A DNA stretch of 64,000 bases. Source: Pseudoclavibacter sp. CFCC 11306 (GTDB lineage Bacteria; Actinomycetota; Actinomycetes; Actinomycetales; Microbacteriaceae). The notes below the pieces were generated by a model that was given only the letters and a program-made list of their open reading frames with translations, had not been told where the DNA came from and ran no database searches. A program made the position numbers and the translations under genes. Shown here one piece after another: positions 19,882 through 29,900 of the stretch; within the stretch, counting starts at the first letter, position 1; every line of letters starts with the position of its first letter. The stretch spans positions 738,519 to 802,518 of the forward strand of contig NZ_WBKF01000001.1 in assembly GCF_008831235.1 (NCBI RefSeq). Reading direction: 5' to 3'.

Positions 19882-21018
19882 ATGCGCATCGACTTCGCTC
19901 AGTCCCGCCCATCGACGCTCGGCGTCGAGTGGGAGGTCGTGCTGATTGACCGAGGCACTCGGCAGCCCGCCTCTCGAGCTGCCGAGGTCCACGACGCGCT
20001 GCAGGGCACGCCGGTCGCCGAGCGCCTCGACCAAGAGCTGCTCGAGAACACCGTCGAGATCGTCACCGGCGTGCACGACACCGTGCCTTCGGCCTTAGGT
20101 GAGATCGAGCAGGTGAGCACGTCGCTCTCCGAGACTGCCGACGAGCTGGGCCTGGGAATCCTTTGTGCCGGTGTGCACCCGTTCGCCAAGGCGACGCAGC
20201 AGCCGTACACCTCGAACGAGCGCTACCAGAAACTGATCGACCGCACGCAGTGGTGGGGTCGCATGATGGCGATCTACGGTGTGCACGTGCACGTCGGCGT
20301 CGACGACCGCCGCAAGGCCGTGCCGCTGGTCAACGGTCTGCTCGGCTACCTGCCGCACCTGCAGGCGTTGAGCGCTTCGAGCCCGTGGTGGGAGGGGGTC
20401 AACACCGGCTACGCATCGAATCGCGCGATGATGTTTCGTCAGCTTCCCACCGCCGGGCTGCCGCCGCATGTCGAGACGTGGCAAGACTTCGAGGCCTTCG
20501 TGGCCGGCGCCCTGCAGACCGGAGTGATCGACCAGCTCAACGAGATTCGCTGGGACATACGGCCCGCGCCGAAGTTCGGCACCGTCGAGAACCGTGTGTG
20601 CGACGGGCTGCCGACACTGTTCGAGGTCGGGGCGCTCACCGCGTTCATCCAGTGCGCTGTCGACGAGCTCAGCGAGCAGATCGGGGCAGGCGTGGCACTC
20701 GATCGCATTCCAGACTGGGCAATCGCGGAGAACAAGTGGCGCGCGGCGCGCTATGGCCTGCCTGCGGTGTTCATCGCCGACCACGATCTCAACGAGCGCA
20801 GCGTCATCGACGACACGCTGGAGCTCCTCGACCGCTGGCAGCCTCGCGCACAGCGGCTGGGCTGCGCCGAACAGCTCGCGGATGTCGAGTCCCTCATTCG
20901 CGGCGGTGCCAGCTACCAGAGACAGCTGCGCGTCGCATCACGGCACGGCGATGATCTGAATGCCGTCGTCGATGCGCTGATGGCCGAGTTCGAGGCCGGG
21001 CGGCCGCTCGACCGCTGA
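19882..21018 (+). CDS. Carboxylate-amine ligase of the glutamate-cysteine ligase 2 (YbdK) family
   Basis: A 378-residue enzyme of the GCS2/YbdK family. TLGVEWEVVLID is at the N-terminus, ELLENTVEIVTG and the metal/substrate motif GVHVHVGVDD lie in the middle, and EIRWDIRPAPKFGTVENRVCD matches the family's conserved arginine region. Such enzymes join glutamate to an amine; in E. coli YbdK has weak gamma-glutamylcysteine ligase activity. A genuine role in thiol synthesis here is uncertain. It is transcribed opposite to the surrounding core genes and converges on ffh. Confidence 0.9.
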   Translation: MRIDFAQSRPSTLGVEWEVVLIDRGTRQPASRAAEVHDALQGTPVAERLDQELLENTVEIVTGVHDTVPSALGEIEQVSTSLSETADELGLGILCAGVHPFAKATQQPYTSNERYQKLIDRTQWWGRMMAIYGVHVHVGVDDRRKAVPLVNGLLGYLPHLQALSASSPWWEGVNTGYASNRAMMFRQLPTAGLPPHVETWQDFEAFVAGALQTGVIDQLNEIRWDIRPAPKFGTVENRVCDGLPTLFEVGALTAFIQCAVDELSEQIGAGVALDRIPDWAIAENKWRAARYGLPAVFIADHDLNERSVIDDTLELLDRWQPRAQRLGCAEQLADVESLIRGGASYQRQLRVASRHGDDLNAVVDALMAEFEAGRPLDR

Positions 21019-21025
21019 CCGGCCG

Positions 21026-21056
21026 CTGCGCGCCGGCTCTCCGGCAGTTCGCGCAG
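21026..21056. terminator. Composite hairpin between convergent YbdK-like gene and ffh
   Basis: An outer 7-base-pair stem CTGCGCG/CGCGCAG (21026-21032, 21050-21056) surrounds a short GC-rich inner stem. It is centred in the 66-base gap between two convergent stop codons and would work in either direction. Confidence 0.5.
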
Positions 21057-21084
21057 CACCACGACTCAGGGCCAGAGGGCTCGA

Positions 21085-22719
21085 TCAGCGTTTGAAGAGG
21101 CCGCCGAGGCCGGGCACCTCGTTCGGATCGATGCGAGGCGGCGCTCCTGCGGCGTCTCCCGTGCCCTCGCCACCGGCCGAACCTCCAGCCGCGCCGAATG
21201 CCGAGCCCGCAGCGCCGGCTCCGAATGCGGAGGCCGCCTGCGTGAGCGAGCGTTCGGTCGCCTTGGCCTGCTGGTCGCGAAGCTCGGCCTCCTGCTGAGC
21301 GCGCTTCGCCGGGTTGCCGCTCTTGGCCTTGCCCTTCTTGCCTTTGCCTTTGACGTTCTTGCGTTTGGAGCCTCCGTGCCCCATGGCTCCCATGCCGGGC
21401 AGGTTCGGCACACCGCCGCGGGCCACCGACTTCATCATCTTGGCCGCCTGTTCGAAGCGCTGCACGAGGCTGTTCACTTCGCTGACCGTGGTGCCCGAGC
21501 CCTTCGCGATGCGCAGACGACGTGAGCCGTTGAGCAGCTTGGGATTCTCGCGCTCGGCCTTGGTCATCGACTGGATGATCGCCTCGGTGCGGGTCAGCTG
21601 CGACTCGTCGAACTGCTCGAGCTGCTGGCGCATGCCCGCTGCTCCCGGCATCATGCCGAGCAGCTTCTTCATCGAGCCCATCTTCTTGATCTGCTGCATC
21701 TGCTGCAGAAAGTCATCGAGAGTGAACGCCTCTTTGGCGATCTTCTCGGCGACTTTGCGCGCCTCTTCTTCGTCGAAGGTGCGCTGAGCCTCTTCGATGA
21801 GCGTGAGCACGTCGCCCATGTCAAGAATGCGTTTGGCCTGGCGATCGGGGTGGAAGATCTCCAGGTCGTCGAGACGCTCACCGGTCGAGGCGAAGAGAAT
21901 CGGCTTGCCCGTGACGCTCACGACCGAGAGGGCGGCGCCGCCACGGGTGTCTCCGTCGAGCTTCGAGAGCACGACACCGGTGAAGTCGACGCCCTCGTTG
22001 AAGGCCTGAGCCGTGGCGACGGCATCTTGGCCGATCATGGCGTCGATCACGAAGAGCACTTCGTCGGGGTCGATCGCCCGACGAATGTCGCTGGCCTGCT
22101 TCATCATCTCGGCGTCGACGCCGGTTCGACCGGCCGTGTCGACGATGACCACGTCGTACTGCTTGTCGCGAGCGTACGAGATCGAATGCTTGGCGACTTT
22201 GACCGGGTTGCCGACGCCGTTGCCGGGTTCGGGGGCGTAGACCGGCACGCCGGCCTGCTCGCCGACCACCTGCAGCTGACCGACGGCGTTGGGACGCTGC
22301 AGGTCGGCGGCGACGAGAATCGGCGTATGGCCGTCTTTCACCAGGAACTTGGCAAGCTTGCCCGCGAAAGTCGTCTTGCCGGCACCCTGAAGACCGGCGA
22401 GCATGATGACCGTCGGCGGCTGCTTCGCCAGCTGCAGCCGTCGGGTCTCGCCACCGAGGATGTTGGTGAGCTCTTCGTCGACGATCTTGACGACCTGCTG
22501 AGCGGGGTTCAGCGCCTGGTTGACTTCGTCTGAGAGCGCACGCTCGCGCACTTTGGCGGTGAAGCCCTTGACCACGGTGAGCGCGACATCGGCGTCGAGC
22601 AGGGCGCGGCGGATCTCGCGCACGGTGGCGTCGACATCGGCAGGAGAGAGCTTGCCCTTGGTGCGCAGGTGCGCAAAGGTCTGGACCAGCCGTTCAGAGA
22701 GGTTCGAGAAAGTAGCCAT
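21085..22719 (-). CDS. ffh: Signal recognition particle GTPase Ffh
   Basis: A 544-residue SRP54 protein that targets nascent membrane proteins. It has an N domain (1-90), a G domain with GLQGAGKTT, DTAGRTG and SKLDGDTRGG, and a Met-rich M domain (MPGAAGMRQQL and following) for SRP RNA and signal-sequence binding. A Lys-rich then Gly/Ala-rich C-terminal tail of about 90 residues lengthens it beyond the 450-residue norm. The SRP RNA gene is not in the window. Confidence 0.98.
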   Translation of the reverse strand: MATFSNLSERLVQTFAHLRTKGKLSPADVDATVREIRRALLDADVALTVVKGFTAKVRERALSDEVNQALNPAQQVVKIVDEELTNILGGETRRLQLAKQPPTVIMLAGLQGAGKTTFAGKLAKFLVKDGHTPILVAADLQRPNAVGQLQVVGEQAGVPVYAPEPGNGVGNPVKVAKHSISYARDKQYDVVIVDTAGRTGVDAEMMKQASDIRRAIDPDEVLFVIDAMIGQDAVATAQAFNEGVDFTGVVLSKLDGDTRGGAALSVVSVTGKPILFASTGERLDDLEIFHPDRQAKRILDMGDVLTLIEEAQRTFDEEEARKVAEKIAKEAFTLDDFLQQMQQIKKMGSMKKLLGMMPGAAGMRQQLEQFDESQLTRTEAIIQSMTKAERENPKLLNGSRRLRIAKGSGTTVSEVNSLVQRFEQAAKMMKSVARGGVPNLPGMGAMGHGGSKRKNVKGKGKKGKAKSGNPAKRAQQEAELRDQQAKATERSLTQAASAFGAGAAGSAFGAAGGSAGGEGTGDAAGAPPRIDPNEVPGLGGLFKR

Positions 22720-22835
22720 ATCGGGTCGATTCTAGCCGACGCGGGCGCATCACGCGGGGTCGGCTCTCAGCGCGTGCTCGGGACGCCCGGAATCTCAGAT
22801 TCGACAGGGCCCGGAGCGCACCGAGCCCAGGGTGC

Positions 22836-23903
22836 TCACCCGAAGATCGCACGCACCTCGCGGTAGCGCTCAGCCGGCACCTGCTTCGTCTCAGCCAGCT
22901 CGTCGAAAGGCACGCTGACGATGTCGGTGCCGCGCAGTGCCACCATGCGCCCCCACTGGCGACGAGCGACGAGCTCCACGACTTCGATGCCCAGTCGCGT
23001 GGCCAGCACACGGTCGAACGCGGTGGGCACTCCCCCGCGCTGAATGTGGCCGAGAACCGTCGCCCGGCTCTCAATTCCCGTGCGCTCCTCGATCAGCGGG
23101 GCGAGAACCTCCCCGATGCCGCCGAGCCGAGCGCGTCCGAATCCGTCGAGGCCCTTGTCAGAGAACGCCTCGTCCATGTCGGGCAGTGTGAATCCCTCGG
23201 CGACGACGACCATCGGCGAACGCCCGCGGTCGCGCACCGAGGTCACCCACGCGCAGATCTGGTCGAGGCTCTCAGCCTGCTCTGGAATCAGAATCGCATG
23301 CGCGCCGCCGGCCGTGCCCGCGTGCAGCGCGATCCATCCGGCGTGGCGGCCCATCACCTCGAGCACCATGCAGCGCTTGTGCGCGTTGCCGGTCGTGCGC
23401 AGCCGGTCGATCGACTCGGTGGCGATCGACACCGCAGTGTCGAACCCGAAGCTGTAATCCGTGCCGTCGAGATCGTTGTCGATCGTCTTCGGCACCCCGA
23501 CGATCGGAATGCCGTCGTTGCGCAGCAGGTTCGCGGCTCGCATCGTGCCGTCTCCACCGATCGCGATCACCGCATCCACACCATGCTCGGCCAGGGTGCG
23601 CAGAATGTTCTCGGGTCGGCCCGCCTCGGTTCGATACGGGCCGATGCGCGAGGTGCCGAGAATGGTGCCCCCCTCTTTGGCGAGCCCGCGCACCCGAGCG
23701 CGATCGAGCGTGATGTAGTCGCCTTCGATCATGCCGCGCCAGCCGTCGAGAAAGCCGACGAACTCCTGCCCGTAGACCTCGGTGCCTTTGAGCACCGCAC
23801 CACGGATCACCGCGTTGAGCCCGGGGCAGTCACCGCCAGACGTGAGGATGCCGATGCGTCGCGGCATCTGTTCCAGAGCGGTCGGGTCGGTCAGTGTCTC
23901 CAT
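22836..23903 (-). CDS. pfkA: 6-phosphofructokinase
   Basis: A 355-residue glycolytic enzyme of the A family. Conserved motifs are GILTSGGDCPGLNAVIRG, AIGGDGTMRAA, PKTIDNDLDGTD and MGRHAGWIAL. The Gly in GGDG predicts ATP use, while the Lys in PKTIDND is the residue seen in pyrophosphate-type and actinobacterial mixed-group enzymes. The start METLTDP at 23903 has GAAGGGGAG upstream. It lies between ffh and the BASS transporter in the same direction with its own upstream space. Confidence 0.96.
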   Translation of the reverse strand: METLTDPTALEQMPRRIGILTSGGDCPGLNAVIRGAVLKGTEVYGQEFVGFLDGWRGMIEGDYITLDRARVRGLAKEGGTILGTSRIGPYRTEAGRPENILRTLAEHGVDAVIAIGGDGTMRAANLLRNDGIPIVGVPKTIDNDLDGTDYSFGFDTAVSIATESIDRLRTTGNAHKRCMVLEVMGRHAGWIALHAGTAGGAHAILIPEQAESLDQICAWVTSVRDRGRSPMVVVAEGFTLPDMDEAFSDKGLDGFGRARLGGIGEVLAPLIEERTGIESRATVLGHIQRGGVPTAFDRVLATRLGIEVVELVARRQWGRMVALRGTDIVSVPFDELAETKQVPAERYREVRAIFG

Positions 23904-23996
23904 GTGGCTCCCCTTCGAACGGCGGCTGTCGTCGGCTGCTGCGACGTGCACCACCCAGCGTATCGGCACGGAATGTCGACACTGTGAACGGAGTGC

Positions 23997-25010
23997 TCAC
24001 CTCTCCGTCGGAATCGGCTTGCGCGCGAGCCATGCCGCGACGAGCGCTCCGCTGATGTTGTGCCAGACGGAGAAGACCGCAGGTGCGAGTGCGGCAGCGG
24101 GGTTGAAGTGCACCGTGGCCAGCGAGGCGGCCAGCCCCGAGTTCTGCATTCCCACCTCGAACGCCAGCGCACGGCGCGCGGCATGATCGAGGTGCACCGC
24201 TCGCCCGGCGAGATAGCCGAGCAGCAGCCCGATGCCGTTGTGCAGCACGACTGCGAGAATGATCAGCAGCCCTGCCTGCGCGAACGCGGCCGCGCTTTTG
24301 CCCATCACCGCAGTGACGATCGTCGCGATCGCGATCGCCGACAGCCAGGGCAGCACAGGCTTGATGTAGTCGATGATGCGACCGAACAGGCTGCGCACGA
24401 TGACACCGGCGATCACCGGCAGCAGCACCGTCTTCAGGATGTCGAGAAACATCGCCTCGACCGGAATCGACATGTACTGCCCCGCGAACGCCAGCGTCAG
24501 CAGCGGCATCAGCAGAGGTGCGACCAGGGTCGAGACGGTCGCCACAGACACCGAGAACGCCACGTCGCCCTTCGCAAGGTACGTCATCACGTTCGAGGCG
24601 GTGCCGCTGGGCGCACAGCCGACCAGGATGACGCCGACGGCCAGTTCGGCGGGCAGCTGCAGCGCCCACACCACGAGCAGCCCGGCCAACGGCATGATGA
24701 CATAGTGCGCGACCAGTCCGAGCAGCACGACCAGCGGCCGTTTGGCGATGCGTTTGAAGTCGGCGCCGGTAAGGGTGATGCCCATCAGAAACATGATCAG
24801 CCCCAGCAGATACGGCACGATCGGGGTGATCGGGGTGAACGTCGCAGGCAGGCAGAAGCCCAGCACTGCGGCGACGATCACGATCGCTGGGAACACCGTC
24901 ACGGCGAGAATCGCGTTGCGATCGCGCTTCGGCCGTTGTGCGGATGCTCCGCTGCCGGAGCGCTGCAGAGGTGCGTCAGGTGATGGTTCGGTCTGGTCGG
25001 TCTTCTTCAC
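23997..25010 (-). CDS. Bile acid:sodium symporter (BASS) family transporter
   Basis: A 337-residue protein with about ten membrane helices after a charged N-terminus (1-35). Family motifs include GITLTGADFKR, ILVGCAPSGTASNVMTYLAKGDVA and EVGMQNSGLAASLA. BASS proteins import organic acids such as pantoate, pyruvate or bile acids with sodium; the substrate here is unknown. GTG 25010 was chosen because upstream codons form no membrane or conserved region. It is divergent from mutY. Confidence 0.9.
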   Translation of the reverse strand: MKKTDQTEPSPDAPLQRSGSGASAQRPKRDRNAILAVTVFPAIVIVAAVLGFCLPATFTPITPIVPYLLGLIMFLMGITLTGADFKRIAKRPLVVLLGLVAHYVIMPLAGLLVVWALQLPAELAVGVILVGCAPSGTASNVMTYLAKGDVAFSVSVATVSTLVAPLLMPLLTLAFAGQYMSIPVEAMFLDILKTVLLPVIAGVIVRSLFGRIIDYIKPVLPWLSAIAIATIVTAVMGKSAAAFAQAGLLIILAVVLHNGIGLLLGYLAGRAVHLDHAARRALAFEVGMQNSGLAASLATVHFNPAAALAPAVFSVWHNISGALVAAWLARKPIPTER

Positions 25011-25172
25011 GGCGCATAATGCTACTCTCCGCGGTTCCCGTGCCCCTTCTGCCGCACTCGGGGCTCTCGCAGGGCGTTGGCTGCCTCGCCCCGCGACGGC
25101 GGAGAGCAGGGGGGGAAGCGAGGCTTCAGCTCGTGGCGACCAGAGCATCCTGCGAACGCTACAGTGGTGTCG

Positions 25173-26057
25173 ATGCTCCCCAGCTCTTCTCTCCTCGCCG
25201 ACGACCTGATCGCCTGGTATCTCGACGAACGCCGCGATCTTCCCTGGCGCGCCGAGGAGGCGACGCCATGGGGTGTGCTGGTCAGCGAGTTCATGCTGCA
25301 GCAGACGCAGGTCGACCGTGTGCTGCCGCGCTGGCACGAGTGGATGCAGGCGTGGCCGACGCCCTGCGACCTTGCGGCTGCGAGCGCCGGCGATGCGATT
25401 CGTGCGTGGGATCGGCTCGGGTATCCGCGTCGGGCGGGCTGGCTGCACGCTGCCGCCCAGCAGATCTGCGCCGAGCACGCGGGCGAAGTGCCAGACGACC
25501 TCGACACGCTGCTCTCGCTGAAGGGCGTCGGCGACTACACCGCCCGCGCCGTGCTGGTCTTCGCGTTTCACCAACGGCATCCCGTCGTCGACACGAACAT
25601 TCGTCGTGTGCTCGCCAGAGCCGTCGACGGCGAGGCGGAACCGGGCGCCCCAAGACCGGCGCACGACCTGCCGGCGATGTCGGCGCAGCTGCCGCAGGAC
25701 CCCGAGCGCGCGCGGCTGGCCACCTATGCGTTCATGGAGCTCGGAGCGCTCGTCTGCACCGCCCGAACACCGCGCTGCGAAGTCTGCCCGATTCGTTCGC
25801 GGTGTGCATGGGTCGCAGCCGGGTCACCGCCGTCTGCGGCGCCGAAGCGTCGCACACAGGCGCGATTCGAGGGCAGCGACCGGCAGGCGCGCGGCCGCAT
25901 CATGGCGCTGCTGCGGGCCGCCCGCGAGCCGGTGGCGGTCAGTGCACTGCTGCAGGATGCTCCGGATCGCCCGCAGGCCGAACGCGCGCTCGCCTCTCTG
26001 GTCGCCGACGGTCTCGCCGTCGAGAGCACGCACGATGGCGGGTTCCAGCTGCCCTGA
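25173..26057 (+). CDS. mutY: A/G-specific adenine glycosylase
   Basis: A 294-residue base-excision repair enzyme that removes adenine opposite 8-oxoguanine. The catalytic Glu is in SEFMLQQTQVDRV, the helix-hairpin-helix is LLSLKGVGDYTA, the catalytic Asp is in VVDTNIRRVL, and the iron-sulfur ligands are the four Cys of CTARTPRCEVCPIRSRC. It lacks the full C-terminal MutT-like domain, as is common in actinobacteria. The ATG at 25173 follows two in-frame GTGs, so the start could be three or four codons earlier. mutM is about 10 kb away. Confidence 0.93.
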   Translation: MLPSSSLLADDLIAWYLDERRDLPWRAEEATPWGVLVSEFMLQQTQVDRVLPRWHEWMQAWPTPCDLAAASAGDAIRAWDRLGYPRRAGWLHAAAQQICAEHAGEVPDDLDTLLSLKGVGDYTARAVLVFAFHQRHPVVDTNIRRVLARAVDGEAEPGAPRPAHDLPAMSAQLPQDPERARLATYAFMELGALVCTARTPRCEVCPIRSRCAWVAAGSPPSAAPKRRTQARFEGSDRQARGRIMALLRAAREPVAVSALLQDAPDRPQAERALASLVADGLAVESTHDGGFQLP

Positions 26058-26074
26058 GTCGCCGAGGGCACGCG

Positions 26075-26103
26075 GCCGCCGACGGCAGGCTGTCTTCGGC
26101 GGC
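26075..26103. terminator. Bidirectional hairpin between convergent mutY and ftsY
   Basis: An 8-base-pair stem GCCGCCGA/TCGGCGGC (26075-26082, 26096-26103) with a 13-base loop fills the 45-base gap between the convergent stop codons and ends at the ftsY stop. Confidence 0.55.
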
Positions 26104-26999
26104 TACCCCACCAGCTCGGCGGCGAAGGTGTTCGCGTTGAAGGCTGCGATGTCGTCGATGCCCTCACCGAAGCCGATCAGTTTGACCGAGATCCCGGTGG
26201 TCTGCTGCACGCCCACGACGAAACCGCCCTTGGCCGAGCCATCGATCTTCGAGAGCACGATGCCGGTGACGCCGGCATGGTCGATGAACGCCTGGGCCTG
26301 GCTCAGCCCGTTCTGCCCGGTCGTGGCGTCGAGCACCAGCAGCACCTCGGCGATCGGTGCGAGCTTCTCGACGACCCGGCGAATCTTGGTGAGTTCGTCC
26401 ATCAGACCGGCTTTGGTCTGCAGGCGGCCGGCGGTGTCGATGATGACCACGTCGGCGTCGACGTCGATGCCGTGCTGCACGGCCTGGTACGCGACCGAGG
26501 CTGGATCCTGCCCCTGCTGCTGCGGCCGCACCACTTCGGCGCCGGCCCGCTGGCCCCAGGTGGCCACCTGTTCGACGGCGGCCGCGCGGAACGTATCGGC
26601 CGCACCGATCACCACACGCTTGTTCGCCCGCGTGATGAACCGTGCGAGCTTGCCGATCGTCGTCGTCTTGCCGACGCCGTTCACCCCGACCACCAGCACG
26701 ACCGCAGGCAGCAGGCGGCCGGTGGCGGCATCCTGCGGGCGGGTCAGACGCAACGTCGGGTCGTTCGCACTCAGCCGCTCAGCCAGCTCGTCACGCAGCA
26801 CGTTGCGCAGCTCGCGTTCGTCGGCGATCGCCAGTCGCTCCACGTTCGAATGCACCGCCTCGACGATCGACTCTGACGCCTCAGCGCCGAAGTCGCCGAG
26901 AATGAGGCTGTCTTCGAGGTCTTCCCAGCTGCTCTCGTCGATGGGCCGCGTGCCCTGAAAGAGGTTGCGCAGACTGCCTCGCAGTGACCATTTGCTCAT
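26103..26999 (-). CDS. ftsY: SRP receptor FtsY
   Basis: A 298-residue GTPase that docks SRP-ribosome complexes at the membrane. The NG domain is complete: GVNGVGKTTTIGKLA, DTFRAAAVEQ, DTAGRLQTK and SKIDGSAKGG. The long acidic A domain of some FtsY proteins is absent; a short N-terminus beginning MSKWSLRGSLRNLFQG probably provides membrane contact. Its ATG overlaps the smc stop by four bases. Confidence 0.97.
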   Translation of the reverse strand: MSKWSLRGSLRNLFQGTRPIDESSWEDLEDSLILGDFGAEASESIVEAVHSNVERLAIADERELRNVLRDELAERLSANDPTLRLTRPQDAATGRLLPAVVLVVGVNGVGKTTTIGKLARFITRANKRVVIGAADTFRAAAVEQVATWGQRAGAEVVRPQQQGQDPASVAYQAVQHGIDVDADVVIIDTAGRLQTKAGLMDELTKIRRVVEKLAPIAEVLLVLDATTGQNGLSQAQAFIDHAGVTGIVLSKIDGSAKGGFVVGVQQTTGISVKLIGFGEGIDDIAAFNANTFAAELVG

Positions 27000-29900
27000 T
27001 TCCCGCTCCTGTCATGACCGTCTTGCTCATCGCGTCTGTCGTCTGCCGCCCGGTCGCCCTCGCCCGCAGTGTGGTCGGCATCGTGTTCGTCGTGCTCCAT
27101 GCGCTGTCCCACCACGGCCGACACACCATCCTGCCGCATCGACACACCATACAGTGCGTCGGCGATCTCCATCGTGCGCTTCTGGTGGGTGATGACGATG
27201 AGCTGGGAGTCTCGCCGCAGTCGTTCGAACACCGAGAGCAGGCGCCCCAGGTTCGCGTCGTCGAGCGCGGCCTCGACTTCGTCCATGATGTAGAACGGGC
27301 TCGGTCGGGCGATGAAGATCGCGACCAGCAGAGCGACCGCCGCCAGCGACCGCTCGCCGCCCGAGAGCAGCGAGAGCCGGTCGATCTTCTTGCCCGCCGG
27401 CCTGATGTGCACGGCGATGCCGGTGGTCAGCGGATGCTCTGGGTCGGTCAGCGTCAGCGACCCGCGCCCGCCGGGAAACAGCACCGGGAAGATCTCGTCG
27501 AAGGCCCGCTGCGTGTCGTCGAACGCCTCTGTGAAGATTGACTGCATCTTCTCATCGAGCTCGTCGCTGATGGCGATCAGATCGGCTCGTGTCTTGCGCA
27601 GATCGACGAGCTGGTCGTTCATGTAGTTGTACCGCTCTTCGAGCGCGGCGAACTCTTCGAGCGCGAGCGGGTTCACCCGCCCCAAGCGGCTCAGCGCACG
27701 CTGGGCCTTCACCAGCCGCAGCCGCTGCTGCTCATGGTCGTAGGGCACGGTCTCGACCGTCTCATCGGCGTCGGCCCACTCGCCCGTCACCGGAATCGGC
27801 AGGTGCGGCCCGCTCTCGGCGATCAGCACGTCGACGTCGATGTTCAGTTCGGTGCGCACGCGTTCTGCGGCCGAGTCGCGGCGCACCCGCTGCTCGTGCT
27901 CGCGCAGCTCGATGCCGTGCGCGCGTTCGGCGAGCAGTTCGAGCTGATGCTGCTGCTCGGTGATGCGTTCGCGCAGCTCGCGCAGCTGCCCGTGCTGCTG
28001 GTTGCGGGCCACCTCGTGTTCGGCGACGGTGAGTCTCGCCTGCTGCAGCGACGTGCCGATGTGCGCCATGATGTCGGGCAGCAGCGCCTGCACGTGCTCG
28101 GCGCGCTCCAGCTGGATGCTGCGGATCGCCTGCTCCCGAGCCTGTGCCTCGGCCTGCGCCTTCGACTGCTCGGCGTCGCGCTGCAGCGTCTCGGCGCGAC
28201 GCTGTTCTGCCTTCGCGCGTTCGCGGGCGGTCTCGACCGAGACGCGCACCTCCATCTCGTGCGCTCGAGCCGCCTCGAGTGCGTCGAAGGCAGGCTGGCG
28301 GTCGATGGGTTCGCTCAGCGGCTGCGGCTCGGCGTCGAAGGATGCCAACGCTGCGTGCGCCTGCTCACTCGCGTCGGTCGCCTCGTCGAGTCGCGTTCGC
28401 GCCTGCTCGGCCTGTGTCGTGAGACGCGCGAGTTCCGCCTCAGCGCTGTCGACCTGAGCACGCAGCGATCCGAGCCATTTGGCCGTCTCGGCCGCGCGAG
28501 CATCTGCCGCACGCAGCTCGGCGAGCGCCTGATCTCGTTCGGCGCGCCGGGCATCCCGCTCGTCGCGGGCGACGTCGATGCGCGCGCTCGCCGACGCGAC
28601 CGAGGCACGGGCCTCATCGGCGGCGCGCAGAGCATCGTCACGCTGCGCCAGCAGCTGCAGTCGCGACTGCCCGGCATCGCCGCCGCCGCGCACCAGCGCA
28701 CGGCCGATCACGTCGCCCTCGGGTGTGACGACCTGCCAGTCTCCGGCGGGCAGTGCGTCGAGCACGGCGACCGGGTCGACCACTGCTGCAGCGCTGTCGG
28801 CGACCTCTGCCCCTCGAACGATCACAGTGTGGGCGAGGCGCGCGAGCACTCCGGACGGCCCCTGAGCGACATCGGGCGCCCATGCCACCCCGGGCGGCAG
28901 CGTCGGACGGTCGCTCAGTTCGCCTGCGGTCTCAGGCGCCGCGGGTTCGGCGACGACGCCGGTGACCTGTCCCAGATCACCCGCGCGGGCATCGCCCAGA
29001 ACGGCTGCGCCAGCTGCGCTGGAGTCGACCAGCAGCGCATCGGTCAGCGCGCCGAGCGCCGCGGCGACGGCCGCCTCGAAGCCCGCCTGCACCTGCAGCG
29101 CGTCGGCGACGCGGCCGCGCACGCCGATGGTCTCGGCATGGATGATCTGTGCCGAGCCGTCGCGCGATTCGAGGGCCATGGCGAGCGCCGCGGCACGGGC
29201 CTGCTGCGAGTCTGCCTCAGAGGTCGCCTTCGCCTGCAGATCGCGTGCTGCGGTCAATGCGCGTTCGGCGGCTTCGAGCCGGTCGGTCGCGGCACGGTAT
29301 GCGGCGTCGAGACCCGTGGTCGAGCTGCCCGATGTGTCTGACCCGTCTGGCGTCAGCTCTGCCGTCTGTTCGGCGGCAGTGGCCTCGGCGAGCGCCTGTG
29401 CCCGCTGGTCGCGGCGCTCGGTCGCCTGCTGCACCGCCGAGCCCTGCGACTCGACCTGTCGTTCGGCGGCCTCGACCTTGCCTGCGGCGATTTCGACGGC
29501 GTTCGCGAGCGCCGATCGACGCAGTTCGTGGCGGCTGATCAGAGCGGCCTGCTCGGCGATCTGTGCGTCGACGGCCTGCAGCGCGTCGAAGGCCTCGCGG
29601 GTGGCCACCCGCTGCTCGTCAAGAGCCGTCGACAGCTCGGTCGCACGGTCGGCGAGCTCTCGTGCGGCGCTCCGAGCGCTGTCGGCCTGATCGAATTTCG
29701 CGGCGACGTCGAGGTCGAAGGTCTGCGGCCGCACCGAGAGCAGCGCGACCCGCTGCTCTGCGATCGATCGCAGCGAGCGAAAGCGTTCGGCCGCCGACTC
29801 CAGGCGGTGCACGACTGCACGCGAACGCTCCAGCTCGTCTGAGACCGTGGTCGCCTCGAGCTCGGTCTGACGGCTGCGGCTCGCCGTGACGGTCTCGCGC

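Noticed and set aside
27734..29341. A 535-codon plus-strand open frame across smc
   Set aside because: It is antisense to the smc coiled-coil and hinge region, has no recognisable domain, and its composition is explained by high-GC shadow coding.
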